A stretch of DNA of 64,000 bases from assembly GCA_004014935.1 (NCBI GenBank), contig CP025324.1:992001-1056000 (forward strand). The letters run 5' to 3'. A program made the position numbers and the translations under genes. This document shows positions 1 through 8,875 of the stretch, one piece after another. The first letter of the stretch is position 1, and every line of letters starts with the position of its first letter. This DNA is from Saccharomycopsis malanga. Taxonomy: Eukaryota > Ascomycota > Saccharomycetes > Ascoideales > Saccharomycopsidaceae. The notes beneath the pieces were generated by a model. That model ran no database searches. It saw only the letters and a program-made list of their open reading frames with translations, and was not told the origin of the DNA.

Positions 1-817
1 CAGCAATCCACTCAGCAAAAAACCCACCATCAATCATATGTTGATTGACGCTAACATGGCCACTAACAACTCTCCTGCTCTAACTGCCCCTGAACCTTCA
101 TCAGCCTTCGATCGTAATCCGCAAGACATTAGAGCTTCTGTCATAAATACAAACTTTTCATTGTCTAGTAATAACACCGATTTCACCTTTAGTTTGTCCG
201 ATTCAAACAAGTCCACCAATACCAACGAATCTAGCAGTGTCAAATCCATCAATAGTTTGAATGCCAACGAATCTAGCAGTGTCAAATCCACCAATAGTTC
301 CAATGACAATAATTCTATATCCTCTGTCAAAACCATACAAAATATTACCGACCAAGATGGCGATAAAGAAATGAACGATTCCCAATCTGCCACTAAATAC
401 AGCAGTAATATCGGAATCTCCTATCACGGCCATATCAGCCAACCAGTAAATCCCACAAAAGACTTTGATGAAGACGATGTCGATGTCGATGCCATGGCTG
501 CTGCTGCAGAAGAAGAGTTTTTGAAAAGACAAAACAAATATAGAAATCCAAATTTGCCTTCTTCAATGGAATTGCAAAACCAAAAAAACTTTCCAAATGT
601 TCAGTCACAATTCCCTAATCAACCCTTTGCAACTCCTCTGCAGCAACAGCAACAGCAGCAGCAGCAACAACAACAGCCTTTTCAATACCAGCAAAGCCCT
701 CTTCCTCCTACTCCTACTCAACCACCTCAACTGCCTTCCTCACAGTTTTATCATCAAAATAGCCAAAACACCGATCGTAAAATCACTTTACCCAACGTTA
801 ATAGTTTGGGTTTGTAA
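1..817 (+). CDS. C-terminal part of a Gln/Asn/Ser-rich protein, cut by the window start
   Basis: The reading frame is open from base 2 with no stop before the first ATG at 38, so the gene very likely starts outside the window. The visible part, about 270 residues, is low complexity. It holds a Ser/Asn-rich stretch with a duplicated block (NESSSVKS twice), an acidic patch (DEDDVDVD) followed by an Ala/Glu helix-like segment, and a run of 13 glutamines near residue 205 within a Pro/Gln-rich tail. There is no catalytic motif. Such composition is common in transcriptional regulators and RNA-granule proteins, but I do not recognise the family and give no function. It is convergent with the coiled-coil gene ending at 1980. 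Confidence 0.7.
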   Translation, partial: SNPLSKKPTINHMLIDANMATNNSPALTAPEPSSAFDRNPQDIRASVINTNFSLSSNNTDFTFSLSDSNKSTNTNESSSVKSINSLNANESSSVKSTNSSNDNNSISSVKTIQNITDQDGDKEMNDSQSATKYSSNIGISYHGHISQPVNPTKDFDEDDVDVDAMAAAAEEEFLKRQNKYRNPNLPSSMELQNQKNFPNVQSQFPNQPFATPLQQQQQQQQQQQQPFQYQQSPLPPTPTQPPQLPSSQFYHQNSQNTDRKITLPNVNSLGL

Positions 818-849
818 TTTGTCATCTATATTTCAACTACATTTTTCAA

Positions 850-1030
850 TTAAAAATTCTGATAACTCGTGCTTTCCACTTGAGAATTTGTTATTCTCGT
901 GCTTTCCACTTGAGTGTTTGTCATTCAGTCTTTTCCAATTGTCCATCATAAATCTCGTATTACATGATAAAATTGCAGTCTTTTCCTTGAATCTCTTCCA
1001 ATTGTCCATCATAAAATCTTTTACTACATG
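850..1030. repeat. Local tandem duplications downstream of the first gene
   Basis: Two short imperfect tandem duplications lie side by side. A block with the core TCGTGCTTTCCACTTGAG occurs twice (about 868-915), and a block with the core CAGTCTTTTCC...AATTGTCCATCATAAA occurs twice (about 927-1015). The stretch to 1340 is otherwise T-rich and holds no convincing gene. Confidence 0.6.
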
Positions 1031-1342
1031 TTAAAATGCGTTTTTTTCTTTCACCAATCTTTTGCTTCCATTTTATCTCTTCCTTCTTGTATACTTCTTT
1101 TTGCTTCTGTTTCGCTATTCTGTTTCGCTCCTTTTCTATCCCTATTTTATGGGTTTTATGCTTTGTGTTTCTTATCTTGTTTCTCCATGTGTTTCTTTTC
1201 GTTCTAGATTTCTCAATATAAAAGCTCAAAGAGCCTGGTTTTTCTTTCTCTGTTTTGTATTCTTTTCTATAAAAGAATTTCAAACATGGATGTGATTACT
1301 ATCTTCTTTTAAAAAAGCTATCCTTATTTCAATTTTTGTCTT

Positions 1343-1424
1343 TATAACCAGTTCCGTACGGAACTGATATGTACTGGGCTTGAAATATAAGATTATTATT
1401 ATTATTATTATAACCAGTTCCGTA
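1343..1424 (+). repeat. SINE-A tail fragment flanked by a 16-bp direct repeat
   Basis: Bases 1359-1408 are a tail-only copy of the interspersed repeat SINE-A: ACTGATATGTACTGGGC, then CTTGAAATATAAG, then (ATT)n. It is flanked by the perfect 16-bp direct repeat TATAACCAGTTCCGTA at 1343-1358 and 1409-1424. This has the form of a target-site duplication around a 5'-truncated retroposed copy. Caution: CAGTTCCGTA also occurs in the reverse complement of SINE-A tails, so the target may itself have been an older SINE fragment. Confidence 0.65.
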
Positions 1425-1570
1425 AAGCCACTGGGCTATACGACTTTTTACTCAATACTTTTACCATTTAAAGTCACAGGCAAGTGCAATTGTCCAATAC
1501 ACAACCTATTTGCTTTTAAGCCCCTTTAGGAAGATTATGATAATGTGAAATGGGGTTTCCCCACTGGTTT
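1425..1570 (+). repeat. SINE-A body fragment
   Basis: A diverged plus-strand copy lacking most of the tRNA-like head. GCCACTGGGC, ACTTTTTACTC, CACAGGCAAGTGCAATTGTC and GATTATGATAATG...GGGGTTTCC appear in the same order as in the full-length copies at 5743 and 22151. Confidence 0.55.
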
Positions 1571-1588
1571 TCCAAAGTTTTTTATAAA

Positions 1589-1772
1589 ATTAATAATAAT
1601 AATAATAATAAATAATAATATCATATATTTCAAGCCCAGTACATATCAGTTTCGTATATACGCGCTATGTCTAAGAAAACTTGATAAGGCCCAATAATGA
1701 CCATCATAATATTCTCACCAGTGTTCCTATTAGGTCTTGTTTCTTTTTTCCGAGCCAAATGGCCCAGTGGCT
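1589..1772 (-). repeat. SINE-A copy, internally deleted, minus strand
   Basis: Read on the minus strand this copy starts with GCCACTGGGCCATTTGGCTC (head), passes through GACCTAATAGGAACAC, then jumps to the 3' tail (GCGCGTATATACGAAACTG, TACTGGGCTTGAAATATATG) and ends in an ATT-rich run. Most of the body is missing. With the two plus-strand fragments before it, it makes a cluster of nested SINE-A pieces in the convergent intergenic region 818-1979. Confidence 0.7.
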
Positions 1773-1979
1773 ATTTACATGATTATATTTACTGAAAAAG
1801 GTGTAACATTAAATGGTTTATAGAGAACTCTAATCTAACAATTGCAAAACAAAACTTGAACAAACAAAACTAAAACTAAAACTAAGACTAAAACTAAAAC
1901 TGACAAACGGTAAAACTAAAACTAACAAAAATACAAGGTTATGGTACATATTTTTCTTCAAAGTAATATCCAATCATTA

Positions 1980-3938
1980 TTAGAAAAACTTTCTCAAACT
2001 GGAGTTACTGTTTGATCTTTCTCTTCTTCTTCCAAAAAAGCCACCTTTGTCTGGCTTTTCAAACCCCATAAAGCCCTTTTTAAACATGTTAGCTCCGGTT
2101 TCGTTAGTACCGCTGGAGTTGGACTTGGTCGAATGAAGACTTGCACTATTATTAGTGTTCACCGCATGCAATGGTTCTGGAAAGGTATCAAAGGAGTTGT
2201 TATGAGAAAGAATTTTCTGTAATCCGACATTTTCTTTGCTGTCGTTTCTAATATTGTAAAAGGTGCCTTTATTAACAGGCGGTGTGTTTACTGGAGACGA
2301 TTGTGGGGCATATTGATTGTGTGGAGCAGCCAACTTGTTATCAAAAGTTCTGAAATTGATTTGACCTTCTCCTTGTCTTTTTGGCGATTGATCAACTCTT
2401 TTTGGCGAATGGTTTTCGCCTCTCTTTGGAGATTGAATTTCTACAGGAGTCTTATTGCGTGAGGCATTCTCCGAAAGTCCTACACTACCAAAAGCTTCTG
2501 GTTGCTTCACTTTAGGAGTAATGACATATTTAGGATCTAGAGAAATATAATCCACTTTCTTAGCATCACATATTTCCACTGCGAAATCTTCAATTTGTTC
2601 CACTTGGTCTTTAACTTCTTGTGGCCTTTCCTTTGGAACAATCATATCGAACTTTGCATCATTACATTTTTGTACGGTTGGTTGTTTTGAATGGTCATTA
2701 TTTTTATGACTTCTTTTGAATCTTCCGCCTGAAGAAGCGTTATTTCGGATTGGTCTGCTCATGTTGACTAAAGATATGTTGGAAGATCCAAAAAGCTTAT
2801 TCATTTTACTTTCGGTTATAGGGCTTTCAAGCTCATGGCCGTCGTGATTTCCATGATTCATGCTGATTTTCAACGAAGAGTTGGACGATTCCTTTTTATG
2901 GCCAGCAGCAAACTTCAATTTAAGAGGTGATAATGGGTTTTGCAATTCCCGGAAAAACTTGGCGTTGATATTTTCACCATTTTTAAAGGTGCTGCAGGGT
3001 TCAGTTTCATAAATCCCAGTGGAAAGGTCTGATTTGGAGGAAGCCGTCAGTTTCAAAGAAAACTCGGAATTGTCACTGTCTGATTCGCTATCGCTTGATT
3101 TTGTAGCAATAGCAATGGCTTTGCAGAAGCTTTGTTGGGAATGATCATCAGCAACTGCAAGTTTGGCCATTGGGGTTTCATTATTTTTGAAGAAACTAGG
3201 GCCTACTGGGCTTGCCGAACGATTCAAAGTCTTGAAAGGAAAGTTGAAGTTGATATTTTCGCCGATTCCAAAGCTTCTGCTCTTCCGGTGGTTTCTGTAT
3301 CTATTTTGTCTTGCTGATTTCATGGTAGAAACGTCTTTGGCAGGAGCACTATCCACCTTGAGCTTGTTTTCCTCTGGTATAATGGTAGTGACCAATGGTG
3401 TGGTTTTCGATTGCGGTTGGGCCAATTTGAGAGTTTCCTGCTGTTGTAACAACTCTTTCAACACTTTGTTGGATCGTTTCAATGTTTCGATTTCCTCTTG
3501 GTGCTTATTTTTCATATTTTCAATCTGCTCTTGGTGTTTAGTATTGAGAACTTGCATTTCCCCCTCATGCTTAGTATTAATGTCTTTGATTTCCTCCTGA
3601 TATCTCTTGGCTACAGCTTCCTGTTTATTGAGCACAGCCTCCTCTTTCAAAGACTGAAATCCTCTGGAAACTTCATTAGCAATTTCAACCAAACCAGAAA
3701 CAGTGGCCTGAAACTCGACATTTTCTTTCGCCAACTTTTCAACCTTGGCCTGCTCCGCACTCAACGTCTGGTTCAACTCCTTTACGAGGTTTTGGTTGTC
3801 AATCGAATGATACACATATGTATTGTACTTTTCTGTGACCTGCTTGAGCTTCAACGTCAACTGGCTGATTTGCTCGTCTTTCTCGTATATTGTATTGTCA
3901 TGGGACATTGCTATAATTGGCTGCTGCACCTCTGCCAT
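1980..3938 (-). CDS. Coiled-coil protein with S-P-K-R repeats, unknown function
   Basis: This is a 652-residue protein I cannot name. Residues about 15-165 are strongly predicted coiled coil, including imperfect repeats of the type INTKHEGEMQVLNTKHQEQ. The remainder is Ser/Asn-rich and disordered. Around residues 490-515 the motif SPKR occurs three times in quick succession (a CDK-type phosphorylation consensus), and the C terminus is basic with FGRRRERSNSNSSLRKFF. A coiled coil followed by a disordered tail rich in CDK sites would suit a cytoskeletal, spindle or septin-associated protein; this is inference only. Two in-frame ATGs (residues 1 and 11) could serve as start. The upstream region 3939-4508 contains CACGTG at 4170 and 4474. 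Confidence 0.8.
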   Translation of the reverse strand: MAEVQQPIIAMSHDNTIYEKDEQISQLTLKLKQVTEKYNTYVYHSIDNQNLVKELNQTLSAEQAKVEKLAKENVEFQATVSGLVEIANEVSRGFQSLKEEAVLNKQEAVAKRYQEEIKDINTKHEGEMQVLNTKHQEQIENMKNKHQEEIETLKRSNKVLKELLQQQETLKLAQPQSKTTPLVTTIIPEENKLKVDSAPAKDVSTMKSARQNRYRNHRKSRSFGIGENINFNFPFKTLNRSASPVGPSFFKNNETPMAKLAVADDHSQQSFCKAIAIATKSSDSESDSDNSEFSLKLTASSKSDLSTGIYETEPCSTFKNGENINAKFFRELQNPLSPLKLKFAAGHKKESSNSSLKISMNHGNHDGHELESPITESKMNKLFGSSNISLVNMSRPIRNNASSGGRFKRSHKNNDHSKQPTVQKCNDAKFDMIVPKERPQEVKDQVEQIEDFAVEICDAKKVDYISLDPKYVITPKVKQPEAFGSVGLSENASRNKTPVEIQSPKRGENHSPKRVDQSPKRQGEGQINFRTFDNKLAAPHNQYAPQSSPVNTPPVNKGTFYNIRNDSKENVGLQKILSHNNSFDTFPEPLHAVNTNNSASLHSTKSNSSGTNETGANMFKKGFMGFEKPDKGGFFGRRRERSNSNSSLRKFF

Positions 3939-4508
3939 CTTCTGCTTGGATTAGAATTACACCGGAAATACGCACAAGACTCTACCGACTTGACACTCCA
4001 AATATCTGTCACAGGAATCAACTTTAATTATATACACCTTCACATTGTTGCCATTTTGCTTGTCCTTGATAACGGTTCTCACTATGCATGTTGACACTAC
4101 TCGCTAGTGCCAAAAATTATCTGCGGGTCCATGCAGATTTCCCTGCAGAAATAATACCATTAGTGAATATCACGTGGAGTACTGCATAATACTGCGCGAA
4201 AAGTATGGTGCAAGGCCGGGCGACCCTGGGAGAGTGGAGCTTTTATGAATATACCATTCAGCAAGACCCCATTGGGAGCATCAAACCCTTAAACAATATA
4301 GGAGGGCGCTACTTTATTATAGCCAGAATCCAACCAGTGGGTTCCAGCTGGTGATCGCCATCCTTTCCGCAGGAACAGGTCCCATAATGACATGCTTAGC
4401 CTCATTTCTACAGGAACAATACAATACCATTGCCTAGAGGAGTCATAATATTAATGAAAAAGTGGGCGAGCACGTGACACACATATACTGCCTAATACGA
4501 CTACTTGT
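3939..4508. other. Intergenic region with two CACGTG sites
   Basis: There is no gene here. The stretch is the 5' region of the coiled-coil gene and the 3' region of DCP1. CACGTG hexamers occur near 4170 and near 4474. No repeat of the interspersed families was seen. Confidence 0.5.
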
Positions 4509-5432
4509 TCAACCTTCAATAGCATAAGTTATAAACTTGTAAAAAACGGCTCTGTCCTTCTCGCCATGAATCCAAATGCCATAAACATCGCCTAGGGTGT
4601 TTCTGAGCATCAATAGATCGTTCTGTATTTGAATCTCATAGTTCAACCCCTGATAAAAGTCAGAATATTTGGTGGTGATTTTTTTGGGAATAATTCCTAA
4701 CGAAATGTTCTTGGGATTGTTTCTGTTTAATATCATTAACCCATGCCAATAATTATCTTTCAATTTGAGTTCTTCATTAGTTAAATATCTTTCGCTAATA
4801 TTTCCATTTTCGTCTACATCATTGATATTTCTTTCGTAAAAAACCAATGTTCCTTGATAGTCCAATTTGAGCCATTCATCTGTTTCTTCATTAAACTTGT
4901 ATAATACAGCATGAGGGGTTTGGTGTATAATCTGTTTAAGTTTTGGATCATACTTCCCTACAAAATTGAAATTCAATATACGACGATAAATCTCAAGCGT
5001 CATCTGAGTCTTATCTTCTGGAATACTCAATGCATTCTGCACCTGCGTAGTTATGGCCTGCACTTGCTGTTTCTGATCCTTCTCTTGGCTTTGCTGCGGT
5101 TGTTGCTCTGTAGAGCTTGACACAGCATTCTGCACCGGTTGAGGTGCATACGTATACTGATAATCTTGCATATTCTGATTAAGCTGTTGTGAAAATTGTT
5201 GTTGCTGTTGCTGCTGTTGTGGAAATTGTTGTTGCTGTTGCTGCTGTTGTGGAAATTGTTGTGGTTGTTGCTGTTGCTGTGATTGTTGTGGTGGTTGTTG
5301 TGGCGCTTGTCCAGACATCATTTGATGATATTGTTCATTCGAATATACAAGTGGATGTTGAGGCAATGGATACTGCAAAATCGGTGCTGGTGTGGTATTT
5401 GATGAAGAACTGGTCAGTGATGGAGCAAACAT
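4509..5432 (-). CDS. DCP1: mRNA decapping complex subunit Dcp1 with poly-Gln N-terminal extension
   Basis: Dcp1 is the regulatory EVH1-fold subunit that activates the Dcp2 decapping enzyme in cytoplasmic P-bodies. Residues about 145-306 match the family: LNFNFVGKYDPKLKQI, TPHAVLYKFNEETDEWLKLDYQGTL, LMILNRNNPKN, and a C-terminal YGIWIHGEKDRAVFYKF helix. Budding-yeast Dcp1 usually starts close to the EVH1 domain. Here about 140 extra N-terminal residues are Gln/Pro-rich, with two tandem copies of PQQQQQQQQF at residues 61-80. The ATG at 5432 begins the frame. The extension is low complexity and could promote condensate assembly; that is inference. Confidence 0.88.
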   Translation of the reverse strand: MFAPSLTSSSSNTTPAPILQYPLPQHPLVYSNEQYHQMMSGQAPQQPPQQSQQQQQPQQFPQQQQQQQQFPQQQQQQQQFSQQLNQNMQDYQYTYAPQPVQNAVSSSTEQQPQQSQEKDQKQQVQAITTQVQNALSIPEDKTQMTLEIYRRILNFNFVGKYDPKLKQIIHQTPHAVLYKFNEETDEWLKLDYQGTLVFYERNINDVDENGNISERYLTNEELKLKDNYWHGLMILNRNNPKNISLGIIPKKITTKYSDFYQGLNYEIQIQNDLLMLRNTLGDVYGIWIHGEKDRAVFYKFITYAIEG

Positions 5433-5742
5433 GTCTTATATAAAGTGAATTTCGCTTTGAAAATGTTAAAAGATCACCTTTAGAATGCTTAAAGTTTATG
5501 ATATGTTGTTGAATTCGAGTCGTTGATATCTCGTCTCATAGTGGCCGGGTAAATTACTCTTCAAATGGTAGTGGCCAAGTTGGTTGGTCAAGTTGTGGAA
5601 GAAAATAGCGGACTATTGAAGGCCACTTTTCAACGGTTCGAGCCATTGTATAGTTATTTAAATTGTATGGCAATTACTGTATGATAAAATTGAATAAGTT
5701 TAATTTTATATCAGCAAAAAAGAAGTGTAATAGGGCCATTAT

Positions 5743-6041
5743 CAATGGCATTAATAATATCATATATTTCGAGCCCAATAAATATAAACTCCGTATATAC
5801 GTGCTAGTGACTTGGTAAAACCCAAAAATGTTCGCTGATCATAATATCTCACCCAGTTTAGCTGAAAGTAAGCACTATTGGCTTAGGTAGTTTGTCACAC
5901 AGTTGCACTTGCCTGTGGAATCAGCATCTTAAAAAGCAGCGAGTAAAAGTGTCTTGATGGGAATCGAACCCGTGTTCCTGTTAGGTCTTTTTTCTCTTCT
6001 TCGAGAGGACTGTCCGCTGAGCCATACGGCCCAATGGCCTC
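5743..6041 (-). repeat. Full-length SINE-A (tRNA-derived short interspersed element)
   Basis: This is the best full-length copy. Read on the minus strand, a tRNA-like head carries box A TGGCTCAGCGG (6024-6014) and a perfect box B GGTTCGATTCC (5970-5960). About 180 bp of body unrelated to tRNA follow (CACAGGCAAGTGCAACTG, AGTGCTTACTTTCAGC, GGGTGAGATATTATGATC). The 3' tail is GGTTTTACCAAGTC, CGTATATACGGAGT, TATTGGGCTCGAAATATATG and then ATATTATTAATG. The A-to-B spacing and the consensus matches support Pol III transcription. The acceptor stem of a tRNA is not preserved. No clean target-site duplication was found by eye. The rest of 5433-6248 holds nothing else recognisable. Confidence 0.8.
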
Positions 6042-6248
6042 TAAAATGCCATTGTATATATGAAATTATTTCAATGCTCATTCAGTTTTTGAAAACCAAT
6101 AGCAAAATACTATCCAAATTTGGATTTACACGATTTTTAATAAACTATCAAACAAAAATCTATCGAGGTCTATAAAGTAAAGAAAGAGAAAGCTTTTTTC
6201 GAGAAAAGCAAAAGATGTAAGAAACAATACAAGAAACTAAAATGTAAA

Positions 6249-7337
6249 CTAGTTGTGGATACCAAAACTTTGCTCGACATTGAGGTAACCAGGGCTTTTC
6301 CAGTAGTCATTAAAAGCGGTGAATAAAAACACATGAGAATTAGTTTGACTGGTTATGGAACTTATAGCTTTTTCTTGGGCATCAGAACTAGCAATTGCTT
6401 TTCCATTGGTGTCCCCAGAAGATGGCCATCCACTCTCTGTGATCCACACATTGCTGATGTCAGTATTACAAGTTGAGGCCAATTCGTGGATAGTTTCATT
6501 AAGCCAAGTTCCAGCATTTGCAGCAGAGAGAGTAGAATTGAAGTATCCATGAGCATTGACAGCTACAAAATCACTGTAGCCGCAAAGTTCAGGATGTTTC
6601 AAGACAGCAGTATACGTGTCAACAGAAACAACATTCCCAGAGTAACCTGCGTTTTTCAAGGCTGACTTAGCAGTGCTGACATAGGTTTTGATAGTAGATG
6701 GTGTAGCGCTTCCATCATTGACAAGTTCGTTACCAACAGAAACCGCAAAAATATCGTCCCAAGAACCGTACTTTTCAACAGCATCAGCAAGGATCTTGAC
6801 AGAAGCAGCTGTTTTTGATGGGTAGAATATACCAGCCAAAAGTTTTTGATGGTCGGCTTTGGCTTGTAAAACGTTTTCAACTTGATTACAGTCAGTGTCA
6901 TAAATTCTGATTTTTGAGTAGCCAGCTAACTGTTTAAGATCAGATTTCACTTCATCCAAACTTTTACAAGCACCGCTACTTGAGTACGGGGAATAGGTTA
7001 TCCCTTTGCTGTTGGCCAGGTCGTCAGAAGTTGGTCTAGAGGTACTACTACTTGAAACCGAGCTTGGTGCAACGTAAGAACTGTGGTCTTCCGAAGAGAA
7101 AGTGTAGGGATGGTCTTCAAGAGAAAGGGTATGTGGATGGTCTTCCAGAGAAGCTGTTTGTGAAGAAGAATAGAATGAGGTGGTGGTTGGAACAGCCAAG
7201 ACAATGGTTGTAGTGGATTGCTGATAGGCAGTAGCAGTCTTATATTCTGTTGCCGTTTTTCCTCTCTTATGGATATTACTGCCTTGAGCAGCAGAAACGA
7301 AAAGAGCAGTTGCAACAATTGGTAAATTGAAAAGCAT
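6249..7337 (-). CDS. Secreted cell-wall GH17 glucanase/transglucosidase-like protein (SCW4/SCW10/MP65 type)
   Basis: The 362-residue protein starts at the ATG at 7337; an in-frame upstream ATG at 7436 would place 33 unrelated residues before the signal peptide and is less likely. It has a signal peptide (MLFNLPIVATALFVSAAQG), a Kex2-type KR at 24-25, and a Ser/Thr-rich linker with three tandem SLEDHPHT-like octapeptides. A GH17 domain runs from about residue 110 to the end, opening with GITYSPYSSSGACKS. Candidate catalytic glutamates are E204 in SVGNELV and E301 in WITESGWPS, both intact. Family members act on wall beta-1,3-glucan and are often covalently wall-bound. It matches the Mp65/Scw4/Scw10 group; the exact orthologue is not decided. 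Confidence 0.88.
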   Translation of the reverse strand: MLFNLPIVATALFVSAAQGSNIHKRGKTATEYKTATAYQQSTTTIVLAVPTTTSFYSSSQTASLEDHPHTLSLEDHPYTFSSEDHSSYVAPSSVSSSSTSRPTSDDLANSKGITYSPYSSSGACKSLDEVKSDLKQLAGYSKIRIYDTDCNQVENVLQAKADHQKLLAGIFYPSKTAASVKILADAVEKYGSWDDIFAVSVGNELVNDGSATPSTIKTYVSTAKSALKNAGYSGNVVSVDTYTAVLKHPELCGYSDFVAVNAHGYFNSTLSAANAGTWLNETIHELASTCNTDISNVWITESGWPSSGDTNGKAIASSDAQEKAISSITSQTNSHVFLFTAFNDYWKSPGYLNVEQSFGIHN

Positions 7338-7849
7338 TTTTATACCAAACTGGTTGTAAAATGGTTTGAAAAAACAATGCAGGTCAGAATAACAAAAGGT
7401 TTTAAATAGAAGATACTTTTTGTGCTTTTGAATCACATTGTTATAGAATTAACAGCTGTTATATACTCTTGAATAACCGTTGCCATTGCTTATCTGCCCA
7501 ATTGTTAGGAGTGCTCTAGAGTATATCCTCCAAAACGTCAAACCATGCATGTTGATGCGGCTTGCTGCATCCTCTACAACCGCTCTAGGAAAGCCTACTG
7601 ACTGAAACAACTGCAAAATGGCGGTAATAGGAAGATTTGTATTTTCTAGTGGTAAAATCCATCATTTATCCTTGTTTGATGGTGGTCGCTACTTTTCTTA
7701 GTCCATTTTATGTTGGTTTTGGCGAGAGCCTATACCGAACAGCTGTACGTTAGTTCTTGAGACTTGTCATTTCTGTTTGGAGAGATGCTTGCAATATGTA
7801 TGGGTAAAATGAAAATATTAATACGGTGCTATAATATTTAAGATAACTG

Positions 7850-7850
<1 letters not shown>

Positions 7851-7881
<31 letters not shown>

Positions 7882-7918
7882 CTTATATTACAAGACCAGT
7901 ACATATCAGTTCCGTTGA
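7851..7918 (-). repeat. SINE-A tail-only copy with ATT microsatellite
   Basis: On the minus strand the sequence reads GGAACTGATATGTACTGG, TCTTGTAATATAAG and then (ATT)n, about ten units. It is a 5'-truncated SINE-A tail. An open frame at 7818-8069 runs straight through it and reads the microsatellite as poly-Leu. Confidence 0.7.
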
Positions 7919-8624
7919 TGACTGTATATTCCTTATAATATATATTATGTAGCGCAACGTTAATGTAATTTGTACAAGCAAATGTGACTAACAAGACAAT
8001 AATGGCTAAACTATTGTTACTGTTATCCTTGAATTCTACTAATCTTGATGGATAAACCATGTTGTCCATTATTCTTCGTGCTTTGTTTCAGGCGCATCAA
8101 CTGTATTTAGTCTACTTTTCCGTGGCATACTCATCACTGGTAACTGTAGTAAGTTGACATTTAGCTGATATTTAGTACTGTTTTTTGCAAATAAAGAATC
8201 TAAAACGTAGTTGGCATACATATGGCTGCAAAAGGGGTTGATGGATCGGATCAGCATTGAAAGAAGACTGCAAATTGCTCTTAGTCCGGTAATCAGCAAA
8301 CGTTTTCAAAACAATACTCAGTTAGCACTTTTCTAGTTACGTATACAGGTGAGATTCCAAGCAGATTTTTGAATTGTAGTAGGGAGAGTCAATAGTAGCT
8401 TTACATGTGGCGTGGCCTGTTTTTCGTTCTTCTTTTCGTGTTTATAAAATAAACGTATTTACCAATATCTATACTAAGGTTTTGCATTCTAAGTTTCAAC
8501 CAGTAAATTCGTAGACTGTGACTATACTTCAACGTGAGACTTTTCCCAATGTTTTTTTACGTATTCGCATAATAAACAACACGCCAATGTTGAGCTACTC
8601 AACTATAGCTTGTTATTTTTAAAT

Positions 8625-8846
8625 AACTAGATAACCTACACTTTTCATAGATAAAATAAGAAAATTACATTGATTTGAGATAACTAATTAATCTTAACTT
8701 TTCATAGATAAAATAAGAAAAATACACTGACTTTAAATAACTACGTAACCTACACTTTTCATAGATAAAATAAAAAAATTACATTGATTTGAAATGACTT
8801 TACCTAACCTACACTTTTCAAATAAAATAAGAAAATTACATTTATA
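8625..8846. repeat. 57-bp tandem repeat, four units, downstream of DID2
   Basis: Four imperfect units of about 57 bp share the cores AACCTACACTTTTCATAGAT and AAAATAAGAAAATTACA. The array ends about 30 bp before the DID2 stop codon, so it probably lies in the DID2 3' UTR or terminator. Confidence 0.75.
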
Positions 8847-8875
8847 GATATATCAGATGTCTCCTTGAAAAGCAT

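Noticed and set aside
8069-8299. 76-codon minus-strand ORF next to the ORF at 7818
   Set aside because: It has an ATG but no recognisable motif, and no intron with consensus signals could join it to its neighbour.
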